Assembly (NCBI GenBank): GCA_028554755.1
Contig: JAPTOF010000006.1
Span: forward strand, 6,752,501 to 6,816,500
Direction of reading: 5' to 3'
Source of the DNA: Cordia subcordata
Lineage: Eukaryota; Streptophyta; Magnoliopsida; Boraginales; Cordiaceae
DNA: 64,000 nucleotides
Both the position numbers and the translations under genes were made by a program. Below the pieces are notes generated by a model that worked only from the letters and a program-made list of their open reading frames with translations, was not told the DNA's origin and made no database searches. Below, in pieces: positions 48,111-60,142 of the stretch. Every line of letters begins with the position of its first letter. The stretch's first letter is position 1.

Positions 48111-50219
48111 TAAAGTTGGGTAAAATGCATTGTTTAATTAATTTATTATATTCTTATATTTTTAAAACTTATTACATTACCTCTTATACTTTTTAAAAAG
48201 ATGGTACAATCGCCTCTTTTGTTTTCTTATTATTTGCACATTATTAACTGAAAATAAAAGTATCTTTACGTGAAAAGTATAGCAAATTGTAAGTTTTAAT
48301 ACTCATAAATAATGCAGAAAAGTGAGTGTATAATGCACAATAAGTTAATTTGAATGAAAACTATTAAAGTAGAAAATTATGTAGTACTTTTTCAAAAGTA
48401 CTAGCTAAAGAGTAATGTAGTAAATTTTAAACATAAGGGATAATGAGCTATTAGCTGGAACTTATCCAGCTGAATTTCACTTGTTTTCTTCTAAAATTAT
48501 AAATTTCACTATATGTTGATATACTAAGTTACATGTATAGAGGTGGCTCCAGATCCTTTTTCAAAGAGTAGGACGATACATGATTTAATAATTATACAAG
48601 TAACATAGTCTTTAGCCGGAATTCATTGATTAATTTCTCATATTAACAATGCACATAAAACATATACATATATTTTTAAAAAATTTCGAGGATCAAAAAA
48701 GTCTCAAGCTCGTAATTCTTGATCCACGAGTTAACGCTTTAACCATTTATAAAGGTTATAATTTGTAACATTAAGACCTCCTGGAGTCTAATTATGCATT
48801 AAAAACTATGGGCATAACTTGGGCAGGACAAGGAGAAATTGCAAATGTAGTCCTGGATCGAAAATAATGTGTATATACCATGTATATATAGGAAATCACA
48901 ATAACAACAAAGGATAGTTAAATTAAATATAAATGAAACAAATAGCATTATACATACATATATATACACACACACACTATTGTGACGCCCGTAAGATGCA
49001 CGGAGTGCGATATATGTGATTGAATATATTAAAACTATAGAGTTTTTGCATCTTACAAAATAATTATTGAAACAAATACATACTATGAAATTAATAAAAC
49101 AATGATAATATATATAAAGAAATAGCATAACATTAATTAAATTAAAATATTTAATATAGGAATGGAATTAAATAAATTATAGAAAAGACATAAGAACGGG
49201 TATATTTAATTAATTGATAAGTAATTATAGAAATCTTGTCATATAGAGCGCCACTTAGCAGTACAAAATTATAACTTATTTTGCTTTATTATATTGTATA
49301 AATATGTATTTATGTATGTATATATACATATATAATACGACAGTAAAAAAAAAAAAAAAGGAAAGCAAACATGCTTTTGATTTATATACTTTCAAAAAGA
49401 GGAATATAATTAAAGTTAACATGCTTACATGTCATGTATGTATTTGAGGCCGAATTTAAATATCAAGTCAAATATGACAATTTCCTAAAGTCAAAAAAAA
49501 AAGAAAATTATTATATTCCCCCTTCTTTTTCTCATTTAAAACTGTGCATGAGACTTTTACCGGGTTATGGTAAAAGAAAGAAGAAGTCTTTCTCCTTCAA
49601 TTTTTGATTGCCGTCCTCGTTTTCTAACATATGGAGCCAACAGTCCAACCACGTTTTCGACTGATGAAGCACAGCAGCGAACCATACATTGTACCAGACC
49701 ACCGAATTCACTGGGCCCCACATTCAACCAAGTTCCAGACGTTCCCTCTCGTTCAAACCACCACGATATTTTTGCAAGAATTTTGCTCAAGATAAACCAA
49801 CTTAAGAATGATGATAAGATTTATTACTCAACTATCATTAGAATTTAATATGTATATACCTTATTAGGGCTTAATTTGATTGATCGATGAACTCATTATA
49901 TTCTATTATAAATTCTCGATGTTTCTCTAAAGATTTATGTAAGGCATTCATTTCGTAATGAATCAATTTTATGTTTATATTACCCTTTCATCTTTGCTTT
50001 ATATATATGACAAGAGTTTGTATATTAAATATCAAATGTTTTGCGTATAGAATAATAATTCTATTATATAAGAAAGAATAAAAAGATGGTTGCTCCTCTA
50101 TATAATCATTAATCCATGAATTTGAGCAGCACTATTTCACTATCCGGAGAAAGCTAAGGCCCTTCTATTTCGACGTTATAATTAATTTTTGTTCCGAGTC
50201 TAGAATTTAACTTATATAT
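48111..50219. other. Intergenic; no gene
   Basis: AT-rich. An ORF pair at about 49557-49848 has mixed composition but no domain. At 48970-49010 a small GC-richer phrase (ACGCCCGTAAGATGCACGGA) recalls hairpins seen near Helitron ends, but I cannot define an element. Confidence 0.45.
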
Positions 50220-50456
50220 AGGGCCCGTTTGGAATGATTTTTTTTTAACATACTTTTTTTAATAGTTTTTGAAAAATAGTTTTTTTTTTTAGAAACTAAA
50301 AATTCTAGCTTCTAAAAAAAGCTGTATTTGAGCTTTTTTCAAAGTTTCAGCTTTTTTGAAAACCAAATCAAATAGTTATTACAAATTTGATGTACCTTTT
50401 TTAGGGAAAAAAAAATACTTTTTCCTAAAAAAAAAAAGTCAATCCAAACATGCCTA
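50220..50456. repeat. MITE, approximately 237 bp, best-preserved copy
   Basis: Left end GGGCCCGTTTGGAATGATTT. The right end, reverse-complemented, is AGGCATGTTTGGATTGACTT. The interior carries AAAAATTCTAGCTTCTAAAA and a T/A-tract pair. It belongs to the family repeated through the window. Confidence 0.75.
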
Positions 50457-50509
50457 TAATAAAGTTGGCTTCGTTATATATCCGAACGTGGGATGATACA
50501 CTCAGGAGG

Positions 50510-50512
<3 letters not shown>

Positions 50513-50551
<39 letters not shown>
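50513..50551. repeat. (AT)n microsatellite
   Basis: An uninterrupted AT dinucleotide run of about 19 units. Confidence 0.95.
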
Positions 50552-50553
<2 letters not shown>

Positions 50554-51120
50554 GTAGAAGTCAATCATTTTGAAGGAACATGGTTTTAGATATTATATTG
50601 AAACTACAAATGAATCGTGTACGTATATATTATCATGTGTTATTTTACTACTTTTCTAGAATGTTATAGCTAGCCAATAAAAACCGCGACCATCATAATC
50701 ATACACTTGAATTTGCATGTGTAGCACGTAGATTTATTCGGCATCCCCCCTAAAAATTAAACGCACTTTCAGATGCTTTTATTCACAGGCTGATTCAGGC
50801 CAGAGTGAGAGAAAGCGTAACAACGAGTTCTCATGCACACCTTGTGTTTTTCATTGCAATTACACGGTATATTTAATATTTGTATAATTTATTAGAGAGA
50901 TAGTATATATTATTTTCTTTTTATCATCTATATGTATGTCTAATTTCGTTTCTCACAATATTTTTCTTGAGAAGCAAGCATTTAATTCCATCACTAAAGC
51001 AATATATAGATAAAATTATTAAACAATCAACCACTGGACTTACACCATATCGATCCTCCATTCTATGCAAGGCAGACAATTCTCCAAAGTATTCTTTTAT
51101 ACATATATGTGTGTGTATAT

Positions 51121-51424
51121 CAACAAGAATAACAGATTTCTTTGTTAGCATATTACTTTATTCGCTTGTTACCTTTTGTAGTGCATAATTAATTAGTTGC
51201 CTTTTCTGCTTAATAGGTTTAGGAAACCTTTGCACTATAAATATGTGGCAATACTCATTATGTTATGCGTGAGAGAGAAACCAAAGTAAGAGCCTTGTAG
51301 CATTCGTGATCAGTAATAGAATTATTCTCTGCTGTCCGTGGACGTAGGCTTCAAAGCCGAACCACATAATTCTTGTGTCCGTTATTTCTTCTCGTATTCG
51401 TGTTTGCATAGTTTTCCCTCAACA
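51121..51424 (+). repeat. 5' LTR, missing its first 26 bp or so
   Basis: Homology to the 3' LTR begins at CAACAAGAATA. The opening TGTTGAATGTGGCCCGTATT present in the 3' LTR is absent, and a TA/TG simple repeat (51101-51120) takes its place. TATAAATA lies at 51236-51243. Confidence 0.9.
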
Positions 51425-51659
51425 AACTGGTATCAGAGCTTAGGTATTAATCCGCTGCTTGTGGGAAAAAAGAAAAATCAAAACTCACTGTGAAACCAAA
51501 ATTTCTCAAACCAAACGGTGCCTAACCAAACAAAGGTCTTTGTTCGACGAGGAGTGCTCCGGTGCTGTCTACGTTGAGCGTTGGTGGCTGGAGTGGAAGC
51601 TTGCGTCGGCGGGTTGTGGTTCGTGTTTGGGTTTGAAAAGAAGAAGATAGAGTTCGAGT

Positions 51660-52210
51660 GCTCTTAAGGTTAGTTTTTTGGTATTCAGGTATTATTTTTT
51701 GGAAATTGGTTCAAGTTTGTAAAGCATGTTTAGGATGTGTAGGCTTTGGGTCTTTGGGTTTATTTGGATCGGGCCTGGGTAGTGGCCTTGTCCAATTTTG
51801 GCTAGGTCTTGGGTCTTGGGTTAATTAATTTTTTGTTGGGCTTGGGTTCTAGGCCAGAAAAATAATAAATTTCTTTTTTGGGTTTGGGCTTAGTTTAGGC
51901 CAAAAGAATAAAAAATAATTTTTATTTGGGCTTAGATTTAGTCCTGAAACAAAAAAAAAAAAAGAGACCAGTTGACCTGTTTGACCGCATTGACCGGGGT
52001 TTGACCGGGGTGGACTTTGACCGTTGACCATTAACCGAGGGTTGACCGTGTTTGACCAGAGCCTTACCCCACGTTTTTCAATGTGCTGAGTCCGTTTTTG
52101 GGCTCTGTTTTTCCAGATTCTGCTCCATAGTACGTGTTTAGGGACGGTGTTGACTTTGACCGGTGTTGACCAAAGTTGACCAGGGGTGTTCCTAAGGTTT
52201 TTCGACGTGC
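51660..52210 (+). promoter_or_regulatory. Copia leader with TTGGGCTTGGG repeats and a W-box array
   Basis: Between the primer-binding site and gag lie two repeat tracts. 51720-51960 repeats TTGGGCTTGGG-like words. 51972-52181 holds twelve TTGAC cores on the plus strand, eleven as TTGACC and one as TTGACT, each matching the WRKY-factor W-box TTGAC(C/T). The phrase TGCTGARTCCGTTTTTG occurs twice (52084 and 52208), so part of the leader is a tandem duplication. Function is inferred. Confidence 0.75.
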
Positions 52211-52276
52211 TGAATCCGTTTTTGCGATCCATTGAGCCAAATTCCATCCCGAAGTGTGAGTTTTGTGCAAACGAAG

Positions 52277-55200
52277 ATGTCTTCCACAGGTGAAAAGTTT
52301 GAAATCGAGAAGTTTGACGGGAGAATGAGTTTCAGTTTATGGAGGATCAGATTCAAGGCATTTATGACAATGCAGGGACTTTGGAAAATCATTGAAGAAG
52401 TGATCCCGGAAAAGACGGAACCTGCAGCAAGAGAAGAACTCGAAGCGAAAGCCTTGAGTGTAATACATATGTCCGTGACAAATGAAGTATTGCTAGAGAT
52501 TGCTGAGAAGGCGACAGCAGTTGAGGCTTGGAATACTTTGGTGGAATTGTATACATCTAAATCTCTCACCAATCGCCTCTACTTGAAGAAGCGATTGTAT
52601 CATCTTAGAATGAAAGAAGGTACCTCACTAAAACAACACCTTGATGAGTTTACCTCTTGTTTTATTGCTTTGAAGGATGTGGGTGTTAAAATTGATGACG
52701 AAGATCAAGCTATGATCGTATTATGCTCCTTACCGCCTTCATATATGAACTTTGTGGACACTATGTTATGCAGGAGGGATAAAATTACCTTTGAAGATGT
52801 GATTACTTCATTAAAATCGAAGGATCTTCAAACACATATTCCGGGATATAGGAAAGAAGTTCATGGGGAAGGTTTAGTGAGTAGAGGGAGATCAGAGAAT
52901 AGAAGGGGATCTTCGGGTGGAAAGAAAAGCAAGTCAAGGTCAAAATCAAGAGCAAAGAAGCTACGTTGTTTCGAGTGTGGTGAAAAGGGTCATATTAAGA
53001 AAAAATGTCCAAAACTGAAAAAAGGAAAGAAAAAGGTAGAGAATTCAGCTAATGTGGTGGAGAGTGCTAACAGTGATGGAGATAACTCGAGTAGTACCGG
53101 GGAAGTTTTGACTGTGAGTGGATCACAGTGGCATAATCAATGGATTCTTGATACTGGTGCAACGTTCCATATGTGTCCTAGGCACGACTGGTTCTCTTCT
53201 TATTCCAAAAGAGAAGAGAAAGTCTTTCTAGGCAATGATCTTTCGTTGAAGATGGAGGGAATACGCATCATAAATATCAAGATGTTTGATGGTATTACAA
53301 GATCTCTCGAGTGTTGGCATGTACCGGAGCTGAAGAAAAACTTGATTTCTCTTGGGCGTTTGGATTCTCATGGATACAAATTTTGAAGTGAGAATGGTGT
53401 CTTAAAGGTGACCAGAGGTGTAATTGTGCTCTTGAAATGGAACTTGACTGGTGGCCTTTCTGTCCTTCAAGATAGTACAGTTACAGGTGTTGCAACTGTT
53501 ACATCCGAGGAGAGTGATAATGACACTACGCAATGGTGGCACAAAAGGTTGGGCCATATGAGCGAGAGGGGACTGACCGAGCTGAGGAAGAGGGATTTGC
53601 TTTGTGGACAAAGAACTGGAAAGCTTAAATTCTGCGAGCATTGTGTCTTTGGAAAGCAAACCAGGGTGAAGTTCAATAAGGGGTAGGAGAACACCAAAGG
53701 TACACTTGATTATATTAATTCTGATCTTTGGGGTCCTAATAAAGTTCCTTACAAGAAAGGTGCCAGGTATTACATCACTTTCATTTATGTATACCCTCGG
53801 ATGGTGTAGGTATACTTCTTGAAAACTAAAGATGAGGCGTTTCCAACATTTGTCGAGTGGAAGACGTTGATTGAGAAGCAGACTAGTAAACAAATTAAGC
53901 GTCTTAGGATTGACAATGGGTTGGAATATTGCAATAAAAAGTTTGATGAGTTCTGCAGGAAACATGGCATTGTGAGACACCGCACATGTGTAAGGACACC
54001 ACAACAGAATGGAGTTGCAGAACGCATGAATAGAACTCTGGTGGAGAGAGCTCGTTGTATACTCTCCCAATCTGGTTTGAGTCAAGACTTTTGGGCTGAA
54101 GCCATCAATACGGCATGCTACTTGGTGAATAGGTCTCCATCCAAAGCTATTGAATTGAAAACTCCTTTTGAGTTATGGTCTGGTAAGCCTGCTGACTACT
54201 CTCGATTGAGGGTGTTCGGTTGCCCTGCATACGCTCACGTGAAGGATGGCAAGTTGGAGCCGAGGGTAAAGAAATACATATTTCTAGGCTATGCGTCCGA
54301 GAGGAAAGGTTACAGGTTGTGGTGCACAGATACAAAGTCTCCAGGTTTCCTCATCAACAGGGATGTCATATTCAATGAGTCTGCTTTATTAGACCAAGAA
54401 AAGGAGAAAGCGGTAGCTGGTTTAGACCACGGTGTCAAAGAGCAGGTGGAGGTATTTGCTGATGTTTCAAATGTTCCATCTAGCAATCAAATTCAGCCGA
54501 CTCAACCAATTGAGGTGCATGATCAAAATGTGCCTGAACAACAGAAGTACAGCATTGTCACTAGGCGAGAAAGGAGACAGATTAGAGAGCCTCAAAGGTA
54601 CGGATACGCTGATCTTGTTGCTTATGCTTTGAGTGTTGTCGAAACAATTGAAGGACATGAGCCGAATTCATACAAAGAGGCCATATCTGGGAAAGATTCT
54701 GCTCAGTGGGTGGGTGCCATGAGTGAAGAGATTGAGTCTCTTCATAAGAATTAAATATGGGAGCTTGTTGAATTACCTAAGAGACAGCGAGTTGTCGGTT
54801 GCAAATGGGTTTACAAGAAAAAGGAAGGTACTCCAGGGGTTGAAAGTCCTTGATACAAGACACGGTTGGTGGCAAAAAGCTATACACAAAGGGAAGGTGT
54901 TGACTTCAACGAAGTGTTCTCTCCGGTTGTGAAGCATAGTTACATCAGAGTTTTACTTGCCTTGGTTGCTCTTCATGACTTAGAGCTTGAGCAGCTAGAT
55001 GTGAAAACGGCGTTTTTGCATGGTGATCTTGAAGAGCAAATTTACATGAGTCAACCGGAGGGGTATGTAGTTCCTAATAAGGAGAATCATATTTGCAAAC
55101 TGAAGAAGTCCTTATATGGGTTGAAGCAGTCACCTCGGCAATGGTATAAGAGATTTGACACATTCATGGTAGGTGCTGGATACACAAGGAGTGCCTATGA

Positions 55201-56236
55201 CAGTTGTGTGTATCTCAAAAGGCTTCTAGATGGTTCGATTGTGTACTTGCTGTTGTATGTCGATGATATGCTTATTGCTGCTAAAAGCATGTCTGCAATC
55301 GACGAATTAAAGAAGCAGCTAGGTGATGAGTTTGAGATGAAGGATCTTGGAGCAGCAAAGAAGATTCTTGGCATAGAGATTCACAGATATAGAAACGTTG
55401 GGAAGCTATTCTTGTCTCAACAGAGTTATATGGAGAAAGTGCTAGAGCATTTCGGGATGCTGAAAGCAAAGCCTGTAAATGTACCGCTTGCTGCTCATTT
55501 CAAGTTATCTACAGATTTGTCACCTAAAACCGAGGAGGATGTGGAGCATATGTCTCGTGTTCCATACTCGAGTGCTGTTGGTAGCTCGATGTATGCTATG
55601 GTGTGCACTTGTCCTAACATTTCACATGCAGTTAGTGTTGTGAGCAAGTATATGGCATCGCCTGAGAAAACACACTGGGAAGCGGTGAAATGGATAATGA
55701 GATATTTGCGCGACACTGCGAATATAGGATTGCTATTTAGCAAGATGACTAGAGATTGCGCGAGATTGGTGGGTTATTGTGATTCAGACTTTGCGGGTGA
55801 CCTTGATAAGAGAAGATTTCTGACGGGTTACGTTTTTACTCTCTCTGGATGTGCTATCAGTTGGAAAGCGACATTATAGTCTACTGTGGCATTGTCGACT
55901 ACTGAGGCGGAGTACATGGCAATTACAGAAGCTGTGAAGGAGGCCATGTGGTTACAAGGCCTGGTTCGTGATCTTGGACTACAGCAAGATACAAGTACAG
56001 TCTTTTATGATAGCCAGAGTGTAATCCATCTGACGAAGAATCAGATGTATCATGAGAGGACTAAACACATTGACATCAAATATCATTTTATCAGAGATGT
56101 TGTATCACAAGGAATCATATCGATGCAAAAGATATCTACCCTTTAGAATCCAGCAAATATGAAGACTAAGGTAGTTCCAATCAGCAAGTTTAAGCATTGC
56201 TTGGACTTGGTTGCTATTTGCGGTGCGGAGCATTAA
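52277..56236 (+). pseudogene. Copia gag-pol polyprotein with seven in-frame stops
   Basis: The ATG at 52277 begins MSSTGEKFEIEKFDGRMSFS. A CCHC knuckle lies at about residue 232 (CFECGEKGHIKKKC), protease at about 290 (LDTGATFHMCP), then the zinc/GAG-pre-integrase region (WWHKRLGHMSERG), integrase (SDLWGP to TPQQNGVAERMN), reverse transcriptase with YVDD at 55256-55267, and RNase H (STTEAEYMA). The frame is continuous over 1,320 codons to TAA at 56234, with no net frameshift. It is interrupted by stops at 53384, 53684, 53807, 54752, 54851, 55877 and 56144. In the integrase core the segment at about 53785 has also lost conserved acidic residues (reads FIYVYPRMV). It cannot yield a full polyprotein. 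Confidence 0.93.
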
Positions 56237-56307
56237 GCTCTTTGAAGCAATTGGCTGCAGGGATGATGGTGTATTGATTGGAGCGAAAACGTGCCAAGGT
56301 GGAGATT

Positions 56308-56639
56308 TGTTGAATGTGGCCCGTATTCTTGGGCAACAAGAATAGTAGATTTCCTTGTTAGCATATTACCTTATTCGCTTGTTACCTTTTGTAGCACATA
56401 ATTAATTAGTTGCATTTTCTGCTTAATAGGTTTAGGAAACCTTTGCACTATAAATATGTGGCAATACTCATTATGTTATGTGTGATAAAGAAACCAAAGT
56501 AAGAGCCTTGTAGCATTCGTGATCAGTAATAGAATTATTCTTTGCTGCCTGTGGACGTAGGCTTCAAAGCCGAACCACGTAATTATTGTGTCCGTTATTT
56601 CTTCTCGTATTCTTCGTGTTTGCATGTTTTTTCCCAACA
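56308..56639 (+). repeat. 3' LTR of the Tork-like element (332 bp)
   Basis: It begins TGTTGAATG and ends CCCAACA, with TATAAATA at 56449-56456. It abuts a TA/TG microsatellite on its outer side, so no clean TSD can be read. Confidence 0.93.
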
Positions 56640-56714
56640 TATATATATATGTGTGTGTGTGTGTATGTGTGTGTTGTGTGTGTGTATATATATATGTGTG
56701 TGTGTGTGTATATA
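56640..56714. repeat. TA/TG compound microsatellite
   Basis: Alternating TA and TG dinucleotides directly follow the 3' LTR. A shorter similar tract precedes the 5' LTR, suggesting insertion into one simple repeat. Confidence 0.95.
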
Positions 56715-57062
56715 CTCCCAATGCTTAATTGTATATATGTATCCACAAAAGTCATTTGAAGGAGTACTTGGTCCGCTAACAAAAAACGAGAACCATGGAG
56801 ACTACTTAAATGTGCTACTTGTGTGAGTTAGGCAATAATAACAACTTCCAATGAGAAGATAATTAACGACGCAATACTAATAATGCATTATGCATGTGAT
56901 TATAGTGGCTAATTGCTAGTCAAGAAAGAGCACATGATGCAACTCATGCGAAGGTTAATTTACGTCAACCAGCAGAGTCTGAACTACGCGACCATAGCAC
57001 GACAATGGTGTTCTGCAATGTATTTGGCAGAAAAATCTTGTATATGTTTTACTGGAAGACTA
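56715..57062. other. Intergenic, nothing recognised
   Basis: No ORF, repeat or RNA gene that I can support. Confidence 0.6.
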
Positions 57063-59270
57063 ACGCTCGTTTAGATTGATTTTTTGAAAAAATACCTGTG
57101 TTTATTTTTTTGAAAAAAAAAATATTTGTTTTTGGAACCTGAAGTTCTTGGTTTATGAAAAAAGTTGAATTTGACTTTTTCTTAAAATTTTAACTTTTTT
57201 TTTAGATCAATCAACTCACTAATTGCAAAAAATATGTTTTTTTTTTCCTCACAAAAAAACTATTTTTTTCATGAAAAAAAATCCAAATTGGCCCAAAGCG
57301 TGTAGGAATATACACTACCAATTCTTGATTAAAAAAAAGTATATATTATATTGCAAACTGATGTAGACTTGGTAGCCCATAATATAAAATCCTTTTATTT
57401 TTTACTTAAATTATTTTCATAATTATGTGTTGCAATCTGGTTGTCGAATCAGAAGATGATTCTTGCGCTTTTGATGAAGGGTGAGGGAGGAAGCCATCAA
57501 CGTATTGGGTGAGATTGTTAAAGTGGAGAAAGTTAGTCATATTTGGGTTTTCCAGATGAGGTAGTTTGTATTATCGAGAGCCACTGTGACAAAGGTTTAA
57601 ATGGTAGGTGCTGCTGAGGAGAGGAAGAAAATGAAGGGTCTCTTTGGATTAGTTTTTTTTTTTATGTACTTTTTTTATAAAAAAAAAAAAAGCATATTCT
57701 TTTTTACAATAACTATTTAAGTTAACTTCCAAAAAAAGTTGAAACGCTAAAAAGAAACTCATTTCCAATTATTTTCAAAAAGCAGAATTTTCAACTTCTT
57801 AGAAAAGTATTTTTTTCAAAAATTATTAGATTGACTTTTTGAAAAAATACTTGTGTTTATTTTTTTGAAAAAAATATTTGTTTATGGAACCTAAAGTTCT
57901 TGGTTTATGGAAAAAGTTGAATATGAACTTTTCTTAAAATTGTAACCTTTTTTCTAGATCAATCAACTTACTAATTGCAAAAAAAAAATTGTGTTTTTTC
58001 TTCTCACAAAAAAATTATTGTTTTCATGAAAAAAAAAATCCAAATTGGCCCTGAGCGTGTAGGAATATACATTACCAATTCTCGATAAAAAAAAAAAAGT
58101 ATATATTATATTGCAAACTGATATGGATATGTAGACTTGATGGCCCATAATATAAAATCCTATTATTTTTTACTTAAATTATTTTCATAGTTATGTGTTG
58201 CAATCTGGTTGTCGAATCAGAAGATGATTCTTGCGTTTTGATGAAGGGTGAGGGACGGAGCCATCTACGTATTTGGTGAGATTGTTAAAGTGGAGAAAGC
58301 TAGTGATATTTGGGTTTTTCCAGATGAGGTTGTTTGTATTATCGAGAGCCACTGTGACAAAGGTTTTAATGGTGGATGCTAGGTGTGTTCATTAATCGGG
58401 AAAACCCGATTACCGAACCAATTTTTCAAGTACAAGGAATCGAGTTTGGGGAATTTGGGAAAAAAATATCGGGGATGGGAAAAAATTTTGGGAAAACAGG
58501 TTAGAGATCTGAATAAATTTTATTTTTCGGGAAAAACCCGAAACCCGAATTTTTTTTATTATATAAAATATGTATTTATATTATTTAGTTATATAATATA
58601 TGTGATCATATATTAATATAACATATCTTAAATTTCTTGTAATCTTTATTTTTCTCTTCACTTCATTCGTTCAACATCTTTTTAGTCACTTGGCATCTTT
58701 ATATTTTCTTCACCTCTCTTTCTATTTTCTTCGCAATGCTTTAAGTTTGGTTATATATTTTTATTTATATTTTAAAGTATAGATTATATATTTTTGTTTT
58801 CATTTTAGATTTAGAATTATTCAATATAAATTATGTCCAAATTTAGTTTTGAACTTTATCAAAAAAAATTTGAGTATTCCCCAATCCCCATTAGCTTTTC
58901 CCCATTCCCCATTTCCCCAAATCATACTCCCTATTGGTGAATTGGGGCCGGGGGGAATAAACCTTCTTCCCCAAAAATTATTTAGGGAAAAAAAATTTTG
59001 TTGATTAGGGTGGGGATTCCCCAATGAACACGCCTAGTGGATGCTGCTTGAGGAGAGGAAGAAAATGAAGGGTCTCTTTGGATTAGTTTTTTTTTTAAGT
59101 ATATTTTTATTTACAATAACTATTTGAGTTCACTTCTAAAAAAGTTGAAATTTTAAAAAGAAACTCATTTACAACTTTTTTCAAAAATTGGAATTTTTAA
59201 CATTTTAAAAAAGTACTTTTTTCAAAAATTATTAAAAAAATTACTTTTAAAAAAATCAATCCAAATGAAG
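57063..59270. repeat. 0.77-kb tandem duplication containing a Copia gag relic
   Basis: Unit A (57063-57823) and unit B (57824-58379 plus 59045-59270) match along their length: MITE-like ends, CATAATATAAAATCC, GTGTTGCAATCTGGTTGTCG and TATCGAGAGCCACTGTGACA. The shared part at about 57440-57640, read on the minus strand, encodes ALDNTNYLIWKTQ, close to the gag start of the Copia at 22 kb (TLDQNNYLVWKTQ), so each unit carries a small gag fragment. Unit B is interrupted by a hAT-type element. Confidence 0.82.
58380..59036. mobile_element. Non-autonomous hAT-type element, copy B, 657 bp
   Basis: A perfect 8-bp TSD, GTGGATGC, flanks it (58372-58379 and 59037-59044). The ends are TAGGTGTGTTCATTAATCGG and, reverse-complemented, TAGGCGTGTTCATTGGGG. 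The interior matches the element at 36684. The uninterrupted unit A of the surrounding duplication shows the empty-site arrangement. No transposase frame is present. Confidence 0.92.
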
Positions 59271-59564
59271 CCGAAGCCATGGGGACGACCAAAGGTCAAT
59301 AGAAAATGACGCAAGTCTGTTTAGTCTACCAATACCGTTAGAACTAAAAACATCTTTGTGATTTCATCAATGCTCTTCAGTGCCAAAGCGTATAACACAA
59401 CATATATATACATATATATACATATATATATATATAACAACTAGATTACAACAGATAACTATGAAATTAATATAAATAAAAAATAAAAGGATTTTATTTC
59501 ATCGGCTACCAAGACTTTTTACGTTTCTATGATTTCGGACTCCGTTAAAATAATCATTGCCTGC
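59271..59564. other. Intergenic with TA/CA-rich simple sequence
   Basis: 59401-59440 is an imperfect CATATATATA repeat. Nothing else is recognised. Confidence 0.6.
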
Positions 59565-60142
59565 CAATTAGGGAAACAGAAAAGAACAAGAAGAAAATGA
59601 AAGGACAAAGCAATTACAAAAAGCATCTCCACCATCATCCTTCTTATCACAAATAACGCAGCTAATGTAAATCCAAAAGTCATTTTTCAATAAGCTAGCT
59701 AGTCAAGGCGGGGAAGGTTTTGAAAAAGAAAAATGCGCATGAATTCAGGTACTTGGTAGTGTGATATAGATATATCATGTACTTGGTCCAAAAAGAACAT
59801 CCTTCACCTCTAGGCATTAGACACGTAAGTGCCCTTTTATTACAATAAGTCGTCTTTGAATAACCAAGAAATTGGAAAATCTCATAAGTTACTTTTTCAA
59901 TTTTGTCAATAGATCTCATCTCATCTCTAATATGACAAACGGAACCAAATTAATATCTTATTTTTGTTATAAAATTAAAGATCCGCCGTAAAAATGTGGT
60001 AACGTACGTCATTCATTTCCATTCAGAATCTCTAATATCATAATTGGCTCAACAAATTTTCCACTCGTGTCACGGATTGGTGTGTAATTTCCCATTTGGG
60101 GTAATGAAACGAAACTTGCAAATTTTGGTCATAATAATTTCA

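Larger units (their letters stand above)
51121..56639 (+). mobile_element. Ty1/copia (Tork-like) LTR retrotransposon, 5.5 kb
   Basis: A truncated 5' LTR (51121-51424) and a complete 3' LTR (56308-56639) flank an internal region with a primer-binding site TGGTATCAGAGC (51428-51439), a long leader and a polypurine tract AAGGTGGAGATT (56296-56307). The coding region is one frame with copia domain order. The LTRs are about 93% identical by eye, so it is older than the minus-strand Copia at 17-22 kb. It lies between the two LBD copies. The Tork assignment rests on the LDTGATFHMCP protease motif and the overall layout, and is inferred. Confidence 0.93.

Noticed and set aside
48540..48760. Another SINE on the minus strand
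   Set aside because: A GTTAACTCGTGGATC...GAGCTTGAGAC phrase is tRNA-like, but no TSD or A-rich tail could be placed and it does not align with the three SINE copies.
48960..49020. Helitron terminus near ACGCCCGTAAGATGCACGGA
   Set aside because: No convincing TC start, CTRR end with preceding hairpin, or paired terminus could be defined.
56237..56307. An envelope-like third ORF after pol in the Tork-like element
   Set aside because: Only about 70 bp separate the pol stop from the 3' LTR, so there is no room for an additional gene.
57440..57640. A host gene fragment
   Set aside because: On the minus strand it matches the N-terminal gag of a Copia element (NYLIWKTQ), so it is retrotransposon-derived.
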